DNA of 64,000 bases, taken from positions 124,001 through 188,000 of the forward strand of contig NZ_NSDJ01000002.1 in assembly GCF_003610915.1 (NCBI RefSeq), written 5' to 3'. Both the position numbers and the translations under genes were made by a program. Below the pieces are notes generated by a model. It did no database searches. It saw only the letters and a list, made by a program, of their open reading frames with translations, and was not told the DNA's origin. Positions 36,585-45,849 of the stretch are shown here, piece by piece. Within the stretch, counting starts at the first letter, position 1. Every line of letters begins with the position of its first letter. This DNA is from Rahnella variigena. GTDB lineage: Bacteria; Pseudomonadota; Gammaproteobacteria; Enterobacterales; Enterobacteriaceae.

Positions 36585-36857
36585 TTACTTACGGCCAAGC
36601 AGTAAACCCAGCACAACACCAATTGCGCCTGCCGCGATCAGACCGGACAGGGGATTTTCTTTGATCTTCTCCGCGACGTCAGAGACGACTTCACCGGCCT
36701 GAGCCGAGTATTTCCGCGCTGCGCCTTTAATCTGGTGCTTAGGAGAATCAACAAAATCGCCAAATTGTTTCTGTGCTTCACCGGCAAGCTGCTTGCCTTT
36801 GTCTTCGAGTTTATCTGCCAGATGGTTTGCGTCTGCATCGATATCATGTGATGACAT
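36585..36857 (-). CDS. Small tail-anchored stress protein, CsbD-like/DUF883 (YqjD/ElaB) type
   Basis: The 90-residue protein has a charged helical N-terminal part (DADANHLADKLEDKGKQLAGEA, read in two blocks DADANHLADKLED and KGKQLAGEA) and a C-terminal glycine-rich membrane anchor (ENPLSGLIAAGAIGVVLGLL). The tail matches the YqjD/ElaB family, stationary-phase inner-membrane proteins that bind ribosomes; the middle resembles CsbD-type stress proteins. AGGAGAT precedes the ATG by eight bases. RpoS control is expected from family knowledge but no promoter was identified. Confidence 0.8.
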   Translation of the reverse strand: MSSHDIDADANHLADKLEDKGKQLAGEAQKQFGDFVDSPKHQIKGAARKYSAQAGEVVSDVAEKIKENPLSGLIAAGAIGVVLGLLLGRK

Positions 36858-37205
36858 ATCTCTATCTCCTTTAGTTAACCGTTATTAAGCGTAGTCGAGA
36901 TTTTAAGGTTGTGGCGTTAATACAGAATAAAAAATCGGATATGCTGTAAGGATATGTTAATGGCTGAGATTTTTCTTATTTTGTCTGAAGACTCATTTTT
37001 AAGAGTAATGTCCATTGCCTGATGGGATTTGAGTATTTGCAATGTCTGTTAGTAATGAATGAAAATTGTGATATTTCCCTTTTACTTGACATCGAATATT
37101 CAATTATCCCTGGGGCTTTCTTTTAACGTCATTCTTTTATTATCAGAAAGAAAAAGTGATTTCCGGATAAATACTACCCGCCTTTAGGGCGGGCATTATC
37201 ATGCA
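36858..37205. other. Intergenic region, promoter side of CsbD-like gene
   Basis: The sequence is A+T-rich with no credible gene. A stem CCCGCC-ttta-GGGCGGG at about 37170-37186 lies just past the yciE stop and may be its terminator, although the minus-strand T-tract is weak. The promoter of the small stress gene should lie in 36870-36960. Confidence 0.5.
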
Positions 37206-37703
37206 CTAACGGGTTTTGCTGGCGGAAGTCGATTCAGATTCAGCTATCGCCGTTAATTTAATATCGGCATTTTTTTCTTCCTGCAAAGTGGCTTCCAGAA
37301 GTTTGGCCGCTTTGGTATAACCCAGTTTTTTTGCCAGTGCGGCTAAGGTGCCGTAGGTAGCAATTTCATAATGCTCCACTTTTTGTGCGGCACCGATAAG
37401 GCCTGCATCCAGCACTTCACCTTTTTCTACAGAATCAATCAGTTCTTGTGCTTCCTCTACCAGGCCTTCCATCGCATGGCATTTCATTCGTTTAATGCGC
37501 AGTTCGTCGGAGGACTCTACAACCTGATCCAGTCTTTCAATCTGACCCTGTGTTTCTTCCAGGTGAGACTTAAACGCCTCGACCAGTTTGGGATCCGTCG
37601 CAGCGCGTGCCATTTTAGGCAGCGCTTTAGTAATTTGACGTTCTGCGCTGTAAACGTCAGATAAATCATGAATAAAGAGTTCTTTCAGATTTGTAATAGA
37701 CAT
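37206..37703 (-). CDS. yciE: YciE-like ferritin-like protein (DUF892)
   Basis: The 165-residue protein belongs to the YciE/YciF family, four-helix ferritin-like proteins induced by osmotic and envelope stress. It matches E. coli YciE closely in FIHDLSDVYSAERQITKALP, HLEETQGQIERLDQVVES, IKRMKCHAMEGLVEEA and AAQKVEHYEIATYGTLAALA. The metal-site candidates are the Glu and His of EETQGQ and KVEHYEI. The last ten residues are Ser/Thr-rich and differ from E. coli. CAGGAAA precedes the ATG. It is a single gene here, without yciF or yciG beside it. Confidence 0.93.
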   Translation of the reverse strand: MSITNLKELFIHDLSDVYSAERQITKALPKMARAATDPKLVEAFKSHLEETQGQIERLDQVVESSDELRIKRMKCHAMEGLVEEAQELIDSVEKGEVLDAGLIGAAQKVEHYEIATYGTLAALAKKLGYTKAAKLLEATLQEEKNADIKLTAIAESESTSASKTR

Positions 37704-38047
37704 TTTATTTTCCTGTGGGTTATTTGTGACATCCCCTTTAGCTTAGCGGTATTATAATAAATGACTGTGAATTAAGAATTTTCTCAGGTGGAATTTAACG
37801 TTTCTGTAAAAAAGAAAATTTAAAGGTATGACGTTATTTTAAAGCACTATTTTTTTAGAAATAACTGCTTTGGATAATATTTTTTAAAATGGTCTTTTTA
37901 ATACCATTCCTACCGTTAGGTCATGATTTTGCGGTTGATGTTATTTACTTTAAGGCGGTTGAGGAAGATGCGTAAATTAAAATAAAATAAGATGTTGCAA
38001 TGAATATAAAAAACATTGCAACACCTCTTCTTTCTTTTCAGAACTCC
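37704..38047. other. A+T-rich intergenic region between yciE and treY
   Basis: No gene is credible. The right half is downstream of treY, and the left half must hold the yciE promoter. No clean terminator was found after treY. Confidence 0.5.
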
Positions 38048-40573
38048 TCAGCCAACTGAAACAGAACATAGCACGACCGGCTGATCACGCGGCCAGGTAC
38101 TGAGATCCAGCCGGTCAGTCACGTGGATTTCTCTGCCGCTGAGCAGGTCACAACAGGTGCGGTGAGCCAGTGATTCTGGCAGCAGCACCTGCGTATCAAC
38201 TTCCTCTGCGGGCTGAGTAAAGCCAACTTTTTGCTCATTAAAAACCAGACGGGGCGCGGCGACAATCACCGCTTCACCGTTTGCCTGCCGCGCAAAAGCG
38301 ATGACCTTACCGGCGTGGTCGCCAGTCGTTTCCAGCGGGAGATAATCCCCTTGCAGAAAAAGCGCGGTTTTTTGCTGACGATAACGGGCAAGAACGGCAA
38401 CGATATGTTGTTTCAGCTGCCCGCTTGTCCATGCGGTTTCATCGTTCCATGCTGGTTTTTCCCCCTGAACCAGCAGGCGCTTCAGCTCACCGAAATCAGG
38501 CAGACGCCGGTTATCCGGATCCACCAGACTGAAATTGAGCACTTCGCTGCCCTGATAAATATCCGGGACACCCGGCGCGATCATTTTGATCACCGTTTGG
38601 GTCAGACTGTTCACCAGCCCGGCGCGGATAAAGGGACGGATGGCAGCATAAAAATCATTCAGAAACAGACTGTTATCCGGAGAAAGAAGATGACGGGCAT
38701 AGCCGAGTACGGCGTTTTCATAATCATCGTTGCTGTCACCCCAGCTGGTACGAAGCTTGGCTTCACGCAGCGCCTTTTCTACAAATAGCTGGAATCTTTC
38801 ATTGAGTTCACGCAAACCTTCTTCATCGGCCGGATGCAGTGTTGCCGGCCATGCACCGGCCAGCGCCTGATAAAGCATCCATGCGCCGGTCAGTTTCGGT
38901 GCGGGGCCGTCGGGCAAGGTGATGACTTTCGACTGATTCATCTGATGCCAGCGGGTGACATTTTCGGCCCAAAGTTCCGGCGCTTCGGTGAGGGTAAACA
39001 GTCTGGCGCGGGCATCTTCGCCGCGTTTGGTATCGTGAGTTGACGTGGTGGAGAGTGCTGCCGGTTGTTCCCCGAGTCGACGGGCCATTTCCTGATGGAA
39101 CCGGTCGAGGGAAAACCTGCGCAGCAGAGGCTCTGCGCCCACTTCGTTCAGGGCCAGATCCATGTGCTGGCGGAAGAACAGCGTGTCCTCCACGGATTTC
39201 GCCATCAGCGGCCCCGTCAGTTGCTGGAAGCGGGTGCGGAACTGGTCAGCCTGACCGGATACGGACTCCGGTGTTTGCGCACAGAGAATACGAGCCAGAA
39301 ATTCGAGAATATCCGCCGGTACGGCAAGCGATGAGGTGGTGATCTTCCCGATAATGTTATGCAGCAGGGCAGCGTCATCGGCGGGCAGTCCACGCGATGT
39401 GCCATAAGTGCGATACACCGGGAAGGCGATCAGCAGTTCACGCAGCGCTGCCCGCAGGGTGTTGGCATCCCAGGTGTGGTCTTCCGCTTCTGCAATATTC
39501 AGCGCCAGCTGGCACAGCGTAGTGAATTCCCCTTCGAAATTTTTCTCCACCATCATCAGTTTGGCGGCGCGCAATTCTTCGCGCATATCCACCGGCTTGC
39601 CGACCACGTTTTCATACAGATTGCGCAGCACCGCGATGTTTTCATCTTCGACCAGCACATCGGAAAGTGCGGCGATAAATTCATAACCGGTGGTGCCGGA
39701 AACCGGCCAGTCAGCGGGCAGACGTTCGCCTTTACCGAGGATTTTCTCCACCGTGATGTAGCAATCCGCACCGGCCTTTTCCCGCAGACGTTCAAGATAA
39801 GCTTTTGGATCGGCAAGACCGTCCACATGATCCACCCGTAACCCGTCCACCGCGCCGGAATGCACCAGTTCGAGGATCAACCGGTGCGTATCATCGAATA
39901 CCGCGTCATCTTCCACCCGCACGCCCGCCAGACCGGTAATTTCAAAAAATCGCCGGTACGAAAGCTCACGCGGCGCATCGCGCCATGACATCAGCCGGTA
40001 GGGCTGGCGCTGATGTAACTCCGCCAGCGCGCCGTTATCCGGCGTAGCTGCGCTGGCGTCGTGCGTGTCTGGGGCAAGGGGATAGTACGTGTCGAAATAG
40101 GCGAGTGCAGGCTGACCGGTTCGGGGATCCGGCTTCAGGGTGATTTCACCTTTTTCAAGCACCTCTTCAAACGTATCGCCGAGAAAAGGCAGGGTCAGCC
40201 GCTGCGACCAGTCGATATCAAAATGCCGTGCATAACGGCTTTTTTCGCCGTGTTCAATCACGTCACGCCACCATGGGTTTTCCAGCGACGCGGCCATATG
40301 ATTCGGCACGATATCGAGGATCAGTCCCAGACCAGCGGCTTTCAGCGCCTGCGACAAACGGTCAAATCCCGCACGTCCGCCAATTATCGGATCGATTTCG
40401 TTGGCGTCGGTAATGTCGTAGCCATGCGTGGAATCGGAAGTCGCAGTAAAAATCGGTGAAGCATATAAGTGGCTGATCCCAAGTCGCTTTAAATAAGGAA
40501 CCAGTGCCACTGCTTTATCAAAATCCATGCCATCGCGGAACTGAATGCGGTAGGTCGCGGCGGGTATGTTCAC
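38048..40573 (-). CDS. treY: Maltooligosyl trehalose synthase
   Basis: TreY is a GH13 enzyme that converts the reducing end of maltooligosaccharides into an alpha-1,1 (trehalose) linkage. The 841-residue product begins MNIPAATYRIQFRDGMDFD and includes GISHLYASPIFTATSDSTHG, ILDIVPNHMA, the nucleophile region GLRVDHVDGL and the acid region YITVEKILG, then DTKRGEDARARL. Translation starts at a GTG two bases after the treZ stop, so it is coupled to treZ. No treX/glgX debranching gene is adjacent; glycogen-derived maltodextrins would be the substrate. Confidence 0.95.
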   Translation of the reverse strand: MNIPAATYRIQFRDGMDFDKAVALVPYLKRLGISHLYASPIFTATSDSTHGYDITDANEIDPIIGGRAGFDRLSQALKAAGLGLILDIVPNHMAASLENPWWRDVIEHGEKSRYARHFDIDWSQRLTLPFLGDTFEEVLEKGEITLKPDPRTGQPALAYFDTYYPLAPDTHDASAATPDNGALAELHQRQPYRLMSWRDAPRELSYRRFFEITGLAGVRVEDDAVFDDTHRLILELVHSGAVDGLRVDHVDGLADPKAYLERLREKAGADCYITVEKILGKGERLPADWPVSGTTGYEFIAALSDVLVEDENIAVLRNLYENVVGKPVDMREELRAAKLMMVEKNFEGEFTTLCQLALNIAEAEDHTWDANTLRAALRELLIAFPVYRTYGTSRGLPADDAALLHNIIGKITTSSLAVPADILEFLARILCAQTPESVSGQADQFRTRFQQLTGPLMAKSVEDTLFFRQHMDLALNEVGAEPLLRRFSLDRFHQEMARRLGEQPAALSTTSTHDTKRGEDARARLFTLTEAPELWAENVTRWHQMNQSKVITLPDGPAPKLTGAWMLYQALAGAWPATLHPADEEGLRELNERFQLFVEKALREAKLRTSWGDSNDDYENAVLGYARHLLSPDNSLFLNDFYAAIRPFIRAGLVNSLTQTVIKMIAPGVPDIYQGSEVLNFSLVDPDNRRLPDFGELKRLLVQGEKPAWNDETAWTSGQLKQHIVAVLARYRQQKTALFLQGDYLPLETTGDHAGKVIAFARQANGEAVIVAAPRLVFNEQKVGFTQPAEEVDTQVLLPESLAHRTCCDLLSGREIHVTDRLDLSTWPRDQPVVLCSVSVG

Positions 40574-40575
40574 AT

Positions 40576-42357
40576 TTATTCTCCCCTGAAAAGACGGACG
40601 ATGACGGAGCCGGGTTCTGACGCTTCTGTCGATTCGGGCCAGGCAAACAGCGTTTCACCCGGCTGGTCCGGCAGCGGTTGTGTGGTTTCCCCGAGATTGA
40701 GGGTCAGAGACAGGATGCCTTTAGGGAATGTCCAGGTGACGGCGAGCATACCGTCCGTGGCCTGCACTATTTTGCCTACGTTGCCCTGCACCGGCGTGAG
40801 TAACGGCACGACATATTCACGACGCAGCTGGAGCAATGTGCGGGTCAGCGCCAGGCTGTCGGCGCCATCAGGGCTGGCGGGCTTCTGCCAGTCCAGTTTA
40901 GAGCTTTCGAACGTCGCTACGGCGTTAGGATCGGGCACGCTTTCATTGCCATATCCGCTGTGACCTTCGAATTCTCTGGCGCGTCCTTCGCGAACAGCCT
41001 GCGCAAGATCACCCTCGAAATCGGTGAAAAACAGGAACGGATGGGTTTCGCCGTACTCTTCGCCCATAAATAACAGCGGGATATGAGGTGAAAGCAGTAA
41101 TGCGGCCAGCATGGCGCGTGTTTTACGTTCACCTGCCAGCGTGATCACACGGTCGCCCTGTGCGCGGTTGCCAATCTGATCGTGGTTTTGGATGAAATCG
41201 ACAAAGGCGACCGGTGGCTGATCGCGGCTCTTTTCTCCGCGAGGCTTGCCACTTTGCGGGGAAATTTCGCCCTGATACGCAAACCCTTCCGCGAACGCGC
41301 GGGCGGCTAACCCGAGGGGATCGGCGGCGAAATCCTGATAATAGGCGTGCGTTTCACCGGTACTGAGAACGTGGACCGCGTTATGTAAGTCATCATTCCA
41401 TTCAGCGGTAAACAGCGGGACATCACCTGCGGGCGTGCGCGGATGCAAAGAGGTAATATTGCGGCTGTCTTCGGTGGTCAGATGCACGTGGCGGCCGGTG
41501 ATTTCTGTGCGAATACGCCGGGCGATCTCCGGCAGAATATGCGGGTCTGAGGCGTCTTTCATCTGATCGACCGCGTCAAAACGCAGCCCGTCAAGCTGAT
41601 ACTCCTTCAGCCAGTAAAGCGGCGCATCGGTGATGTACTGACGGGCACCTTCCTGATCATAAGCAATGCTCGCGCCCCAGGCGGTCTGGCGTTCAGAATC
41701 GAAAAACTGCGGCGCCAGCAAGGGCAGATAATTGCCCTCAGGGCCGAAATGGTTGAGCACAATATCGAGCACCACCGAGATGCCGTGACCGTGCGCCGCA
41801 TCCACAAAAGCTTTGAAATCATCCGGTGTGCCGTAAGCAGAATGCGGCGCATAGAGCAACACGCCGTCATATCCCCAGCCACGATCACCGCCAAACTGCG
41901 CCAGTGGCAACACTTCTATCATGGTAATGCCGGTTTCAGCCAGATAAGGCAATTTCTCCATCGCCGCTGCGAACGTGCCCTGTGGGGTAAATGTGCCGAC
42001 ATGAAGCTCATAAATCACCGACTCTTCCCACGGACGTCCTTTCCAGTCAGCGTTCTGCCACTGATAGCTTTCTGATGACGTGACCAGCGAAGGGCCGTTG
42101 ACGCCTGCCTGCTGGGCACGGGAAGCGGGATCAGGCACCGCCATGCCATCGGCCAGAATAATCTGGTATGCCTCACCGGCAGAAACACCGGTTGCTACCT
42201 GTTCAAACCAGCCGTCTTCAGCAGCGGACATTTCTGTGTCCTTGCCGGAGAGCCGCAAGGTTAATTTTGCCTGACCCGGTGCCCAGACCCGAAAGTGAAC
42301 CGTACCGGCAGCAATGAAATTAGCCCCCCAGCTGGTGGTGAATGCGTTGAAATGCAT
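40576..42357 (-). CDS. treZ: Malto-oligosyltrehalose trehalohydrolase
   Basis: TreZ releases trehalose from the product of TreY. The 593-residue protein has an N-terminal beta-sandwich (VHFRVWAPGQAKLTLRL) and a GH13 barrel: YELHVGTFTPQGTF, GGDRGWGYDGVLLYAPHSAY, the nucleophile Asp in LRFDAVDQMKDAS, the acid Glu in LTTEDSRN, and NHDQIGNRAQGDR. GEEYGETHPFLFFTDF is typical of TreZ. The ATG at 42357 has GAGGTAA six bases upstream; an ATG five codons earlier does not. treZ-treY make trehalose, an osmoprotectant. Confidence 0.95.
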   Translation of the reverse strand: MHFNAFTTSWGANFIAAGTVHFRVWAPGQAKLTLRLSGKDTEMSAAEDGWFEQVATGVSAGEAYQIILADGMAVPDPASRAQQAGVNGPSLVTSSESYQWQNADWKGRPWEESVIYELHVGTFTPQGTFAAAMEKLPYLAETGITMIEVLPLAQFGGDRGWGYDGVLLYAPHSAYGTPDDFKAFVDAAHGHGISVVLDIVLNHFGPEGNYLPLLAPQFFDSERQTAWGASIAYDQEGARQYITDAPLYWLKEYQLDGLRFDAVDQMKDASDPHILPEIARRIRTEITGRHVHLTTEDSRNITSLHPRTPAGDVPLFTAEWNDDLHNAVHVLSTGETHAYYQDFAADPLGLAARAFAEGFAYQGEISPQSGKPRGEKSRDQPPVAFVDFIQNHDQIGNRAQGDRVITLAGERKTRAMLAALLLSPHIPLLFMGEEYGETHPFLFFTDFEGDLAQAVREGRAREFEGHSGYGNESVPDPNAVATFESSKLDWQKPASPDGADSLALTRTLLQLRREYVVPLLTPVQGNVGKIVQATDGMLAVTWTFPKGILSLTLNLGETTQPLPDQPGETLFAWPESTEASEPGSVIVRLFRGE

Positions 42358-42510
42358 CGCGTTACCTCGCATAAAAATGGGCGATCAAAAGGTCAGTTAG
42401 CCAACGAATAATAATGATAGTCGAGGATGACGCGGATGGGAGGCTTCAGGCATCAGGCCCCGGTTAAGGCCGGGGCGTTAAGGGTAAGTGTGATGAAACC
42501 GGTGCTGGCA

Positions 42511-42702
42511 TCAGGACGATGAGGTGAAAAACACGATGGAAATAATGAAAGAAACGACGGTCCCGATGAGCAACATACATTTGCTCGGCGTGAAGAACTT
42601 CTTGTTCTGATTGGCTTTATAAGCCTTGAGTAATAACCACAGCATCACGATGCCAATGATAATAAATATTACGCCACCCGATATACTCGCGACTGGAGCC
42701 AT
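42511..42702 (-). CDS. Small two-segment membrane protein, unknown
   Basis: The 63-residue protein has two hydrophobic segments (IFIIIGIVMLWLLL, about residues 12-25, and MLLIGTVVSFIISIVFF, about 43-59) joined by a lysine-rich loop (KANQNKKFF). The positive loop suggests both termini face the periplasm. AAGGATA precedes the ATG at normal spacing, which supports a real gene. No family is recognised. It is 150 bases upstream of treZ in the same direction, with a GC-rich stem (GCCCCGG/CCGGGGC near 42457-42476) between them. Confidence 0.7.
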   Translation of the reverse strand: MAPVASISGGVIFIIIGIVMLWLLLKAYKANQNKKFFTPSKCMLLIGTVVSFIISIVFFTSSS

Positions 42703-43007
42703 ATAAGTATCCTTCTCGTCGGTAAAATTTAATTATAGCTCAGCATCAGAGAAGCGTTTTTGAAGCGAATATTAACGGTTCATCGGCAATACTGGCATCA
42801 GACGATATGACATGCCCGGCCTGCCGCAGCGTCCGGTTCAGACTGTACTGAAGCCGCCGATCAAATGTATAATATCCTGCCGCGATAATGACATAGCGGA
42901 ACTACCGTTTTGCAGTGACTTAAGTGAAATAAAGCGTTTAATAAATGGGTTTTTATAAAATGGCGTTCAGCCTCAGATAATAATCACACAATACCTAAGG
43001 GAATTAA
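42703..43007. other. Intergenic region upstream of binding-protein gene
   Basis: No gene is credible. An AT-rich stretch GATAATAATCACACA (about 42977) resembles half of a Fur box but is too weak to call. Confidence 0.35.
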
Positions 43008-44114
43008 ATGAAGTTTCTTCATACTCTGCTTTTCATGCTGTCAGTGGTGATTACCGGACAGGCCAGTGCGGCAACAACCACCCTGACCGATGTACTGGGA
43101 AATAAAATAACCTTAAATACCCCGGTAAAAAGAGCGGTATTAGGTTTCTATTTTGAAGACTATATGGCGGTTGGCGGTGAACAGGCGTTTGACCATATTG
43201 TCGGTATCTCCCGCGAAGCCTGGCACGGCAAAGTTCCGGCGAACTGGGATATGTACATTAAACACCGTCCCTCCATTGCCGACATCCCGGATATTGGCGA
43301 AATCGATCTGCATAACGTGTCACTGGAAAAAGTGATCAGCCTGAAACCGGATGTGGTCATTTTAGCCAGCTGGCAGTATGCCGCCCTGAAATATGAAGTC
43401 ACACAACTTCAGAGTCTGAACATCCCGGTTGTGGTGCTCGATTACAATGACCAGACGGTGGAAAATCATGTGAAATCCACCGAAATCATCGGGATATTAA
43501 CCGGTCAGACTGAGCGTGCGCATGAGCTTGCTCAGCTTTATAAAAATAACATCACGCTGATTGAAGACCGCATCAAACAGGCAAATCTGCCGAAACCAAA
43601 AGTCTACATTGAGTTTGGCAATAAAGGTCCGGCGGAGTATTCGTTTACCTATGGCGAAAATATGTGGGGCGTGATGCTGCGTCTCGCGGGTGGTGAAAAT
43701 ATCGCGGCGCCGTTTGTTAAACAGTGGGGCGAAATTAACCCTGAGCAGTTACTGGTCGCTAAACCGGATGTCATTTTTATTTCCGGCCGGGAAAATAATA
43801 AGGTCGATACCGCATTAGAAATGGGTATTGGCGTCAATGAAGCCACGGCGAGAAAAAAACTGAACGGGTTCGCGCATCGTGACGGCTGGAGTTCATTACC
43901 GGCCATTAAGAATGACAGACTCTTCGGCGTTTATCAGGGCGCATCACGGACGCTGGTAGATTTCACTATGGTGCAGTTTATTGCCAAATCTCTTTATCCG
44001 GATTTATTTAAGGATATTGATCCGGTGAAAAACTATCACGATTATTACACAAAATATCTGCCTGTTATGCCGGTGGGAACCTTTGCGTTATCGGCCAGTG
44101 CTGAGCAGCAGTAA
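43008..44114 (+). CDS. Orphan periplasmic siderophore/iron-type ABC substrate-binding protein
   Basis: The 368-residue protein has a signal peptide (cleavage near GQASA) and the type III binding-protein fold of FepB/BtuF relatives. Features are VLGNKITLNTPVKRAVLGFY near the start, LEKVISLKPDVVILASW and a second lobe with MWGVMLRLAGGENIAAP and NPEQLLVAKPDVIFISGR. AAGGGAA precedes the ATG. It has no permease or ATPase gene beside it, so it must use a transporter encoded elsewhere or be a remnant of a larger locus. Ligand is inferred only at the level of iron complexes or cobalamin-like compounds. Confidence 0.85.
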   Translation: MKFLHTLLFMLSVVITGQASAATTTLTDVLGNKITLNTPVKRAVLGFYFEDYMAVGGEQAFDHIVGISREAWHGKVPANWDMYIKHRPSIADIPDIGEIDLHNVSLEKVISLKPDVVILASWQYAALKYEVTQLQSLNIPVVVLDYNDQTVENHVKSTEIIGILTGQTERAHELAQLYKNNITLIEDRIKQANLPKPKVYIEFGNKGPAEYSFTYGENMWGVMLRLAGGENIAAPFVKQWGEINPEQLLVAKPDVIFISGRENNKVDTALEMGIGVNEATARKKLNGFAHRDGWSSLPAIKNDRLFGVYQGASRTLVDFTMVQFIAKSLYPDLFKDIDPVKNYHDYYTKYLPVMPVGTFALSASAEQQ

Positions 44115-44243
44115 TTATTCCTGATAACCGATCGTTGCTGTTAATCCATCGCCGCGATACGTTGCGGCGATGAGTCAGTCATCTCATGGGATGCCGCCCT
44201 GTCGCCGCGTACATTTCAGTGACCGCGAATTAAAAGGGATGAA

Positions 44244-45029
44244 TTAAAAGGTATAAAGCACCGCCAGATTAAAAGTTGTCCCGCCGCGTTTTTCCACTAT
44301 CGGACTGTCAGCGGCTTTATCGTCCAGCCAGGTGTAATCCGCACTGACCAGACCGCTCCAGTTCGGGGTTAACTGATGGCTCCAGGTCAGGCTGCTGTCC
44401 ACGCCATAGAATCCTCCGGCGGCCTGATAAGCCCCAAAATGACTGCGACTGCTTTGCTCGCGGCTTACACCATAAAAGGTATTCATGTAGCGCCGGTCGC
44501 CAAAGAGCGCCGCCGACTGGAGCGCGACGGTGTCCGTATCATTCTGAAGCGGGAGTAACGTTACGGAAGTCTGATAATGCACGCCTTGCCCGTCGGTCAG
44601 CGGCAGGGTCGCTTTGCCTTCAAAAGACAGCCACGGTGTGGCTGACCAGCCCACGGCAAGGGCCGTGTTGGCGGTCGCATCAATATGCCCCATACCTTTG
44701 AGTTTTGCCGAGCCATCCCGCCACATGGAATTTTTGTCCGTACGTCCGAGGCTGTATCCCAGCGTATGTTCCAGATACAGGCCGTTATCCGTCTGCAAGT
44801 CATAGCCGATGCCTTTGAGCGAGTCGAAGAAAAACGCTCCGTCCCGCGCCTGAATAACAGGCGCAACCAGCCAGTTACGCTCACCGGAACCACTGTAACG
44901 CGGCGCGTTCTGCGCGCCCATTCCCACCGTGAAGGTGGTCGCTGGCGGGGTGTCATCGGCCAGTGTTTTAAGCACTGTCGCGGACAGGGCGAAACAGGTA
45001 ATGTGCAGTATTAGTTTTCTGGATATCAT
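44244..45029 (-). CDS. MipA/OmpV-family outer-membrane protein
   Basis: The 261-residue protein has a signal peptide and ends in a C-terminal aromatic residue (VLYTF), as outer-membrane beta-barrels do. The MipA/OmpV pattern is visible in VGMGAQNAPRYSGSGERNW, PVIQARDGAFFFDSLKGIGY and NTFYGVSREQS. Members scaffold murein enzymes or respond to envelope stress, and often sit next to two-component systems. The ATG at 45029 has GAGGAA six bases upstream; the longer frame to 45113 runs into the shared promoter. It is divergent from the response-regulator gene and is a likely target of it. Confidence 0.88.
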   Translation of the reverse strand: MISRKLILHITCFALSATVLKTLADDTPPATTFTVGMGAQNAPRYSGSGERNWLVAPVIQARDGAFFFDSLKGIGYDLQTDNGLYLEHTLGYSLGRTDKNSMWRDGSAKLKGMGHIDATANTALAVGWSATPWLSFEGKATLPLTDGQGVHYQTSVTLLPLQNDTDTVALQSAALFGDRRYMNTFYGVSREQSSRSHFGAYQAAGGFYGVDSSLTWSHQLTPNWSGLVSADYTWLDDKAADSPIVEKRGGTTFNLAVLYTF

Positions 45030-45153
45030 GTAATTCCTCATCACCCAAACGTATGGTTCGTAGCGGATTGCAGCCGCGCCTGAAACCGAAGTATGAAGAG
45101 GCAGTGTCAACAAACTGTCGGGGATTTATGAAGAAACCGTCAAGGCGACAAAC

Positions 45154-45849
45154 ATGCAAACAACACGAGTCCTGATCATTGAAGACGATGCCGATGCGGC
45201 AGACGTTCTCGATGCCTATTTACAACGTGAAGGGTATGAGGTGCAGATTGCGGGCGACGGCATTTCCGGGCTCGACAAAGCATTGCGCTGGAAGCCCGAT
45301 CTGGTGCTGCTGGATGTGATGCTGCCGGGCATGAGCGGCACCGACGTGCTGGCGACCCTGCGGCGGGAAACCCGTACGCCGGTGATTATGGTGACGGCGA
45401 TGGGCGATATGCCGGACAAAATTGGCGCGCTGCGGGAAGGTGCCGATGACTACGTGGTTAAACCTTATAATCCCGGCGAAGTGGTGGCGCGGGTGCAGGC
45501 CGTGCTCCGGCGCACTGCGTCCGGTGAAAAAGATTCAGCAACCCTGCGCTGGCAGGCGCTTGAGGTGGATGTTGATGCGCTTACCGCCGCCGTCAGCGCC
45601 CCGGCGGGTGAAAACCGCTATCTGGATTTAACCCCGACCGAATTCAGCATTCTGAGCACCCTGATGCGCGCCCCGACGCGGCCGTTTTCGCGCCAGTATT
45701 TGCTTGAGCAATGCCTGCCCGAGAGTGAGGCGCTGGAAAGGGTAGTCGATACGCATGTCTATAACTTGCGTAAAAAGCTTGAATCAGCGGGCATCCTGAA
45801 TGTGCTAGTCAACGTCCGCGGCGTGGGCTACAGGTTCAGACAGCCATGA
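45154..45849 (+). CDS. OmpR-family response regulator
   Basis: The 231-residue protein has a receiver domain with acidic pocket residues in IIEDDAD, the phospho-acceptor D54 in LVLLDVMLPGM, and the lysine in VVKPYNPGE. It is followed by a winged-helix DNA-binding domain (LTPTEFSILSTLMRAPTRPF, RVVDTHVYNLRKKLE, VRGVGYRF). It overlaps the kinase gene by four bases (ATGA), forming a cotranscribed pair. Location between a MipA-type gene and an RND pump suggests it controls envelope or efflux functions in response to an unknown signal. Confidence 0.94.
   Translation: MQTTRVLIIEDDADAADVLDAYLQREGYEVQIAGDGISGLDKALRWKPDLVLLDVMLPGMSGTDVLATLRRETRTPVIMVTAMGDMPDKIGALREGADDYVVKPYNPGEVVARVQAVLRRTASGEKDSATLRWQALEVDVDALTAAVSAPAGENRYLDLTPTEFSILSTLMRAPTRPFSRQYLLEQCLPESEALERVVDTHVYNLRKKLESAGILNVLVNVRGVGYRFRQP

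Noticed and set aside
42965..43000. Possible Fur box before the orphan binding-protein gene
   Set aside because: Only about half of the 19-base pattern is present, so it was not called.
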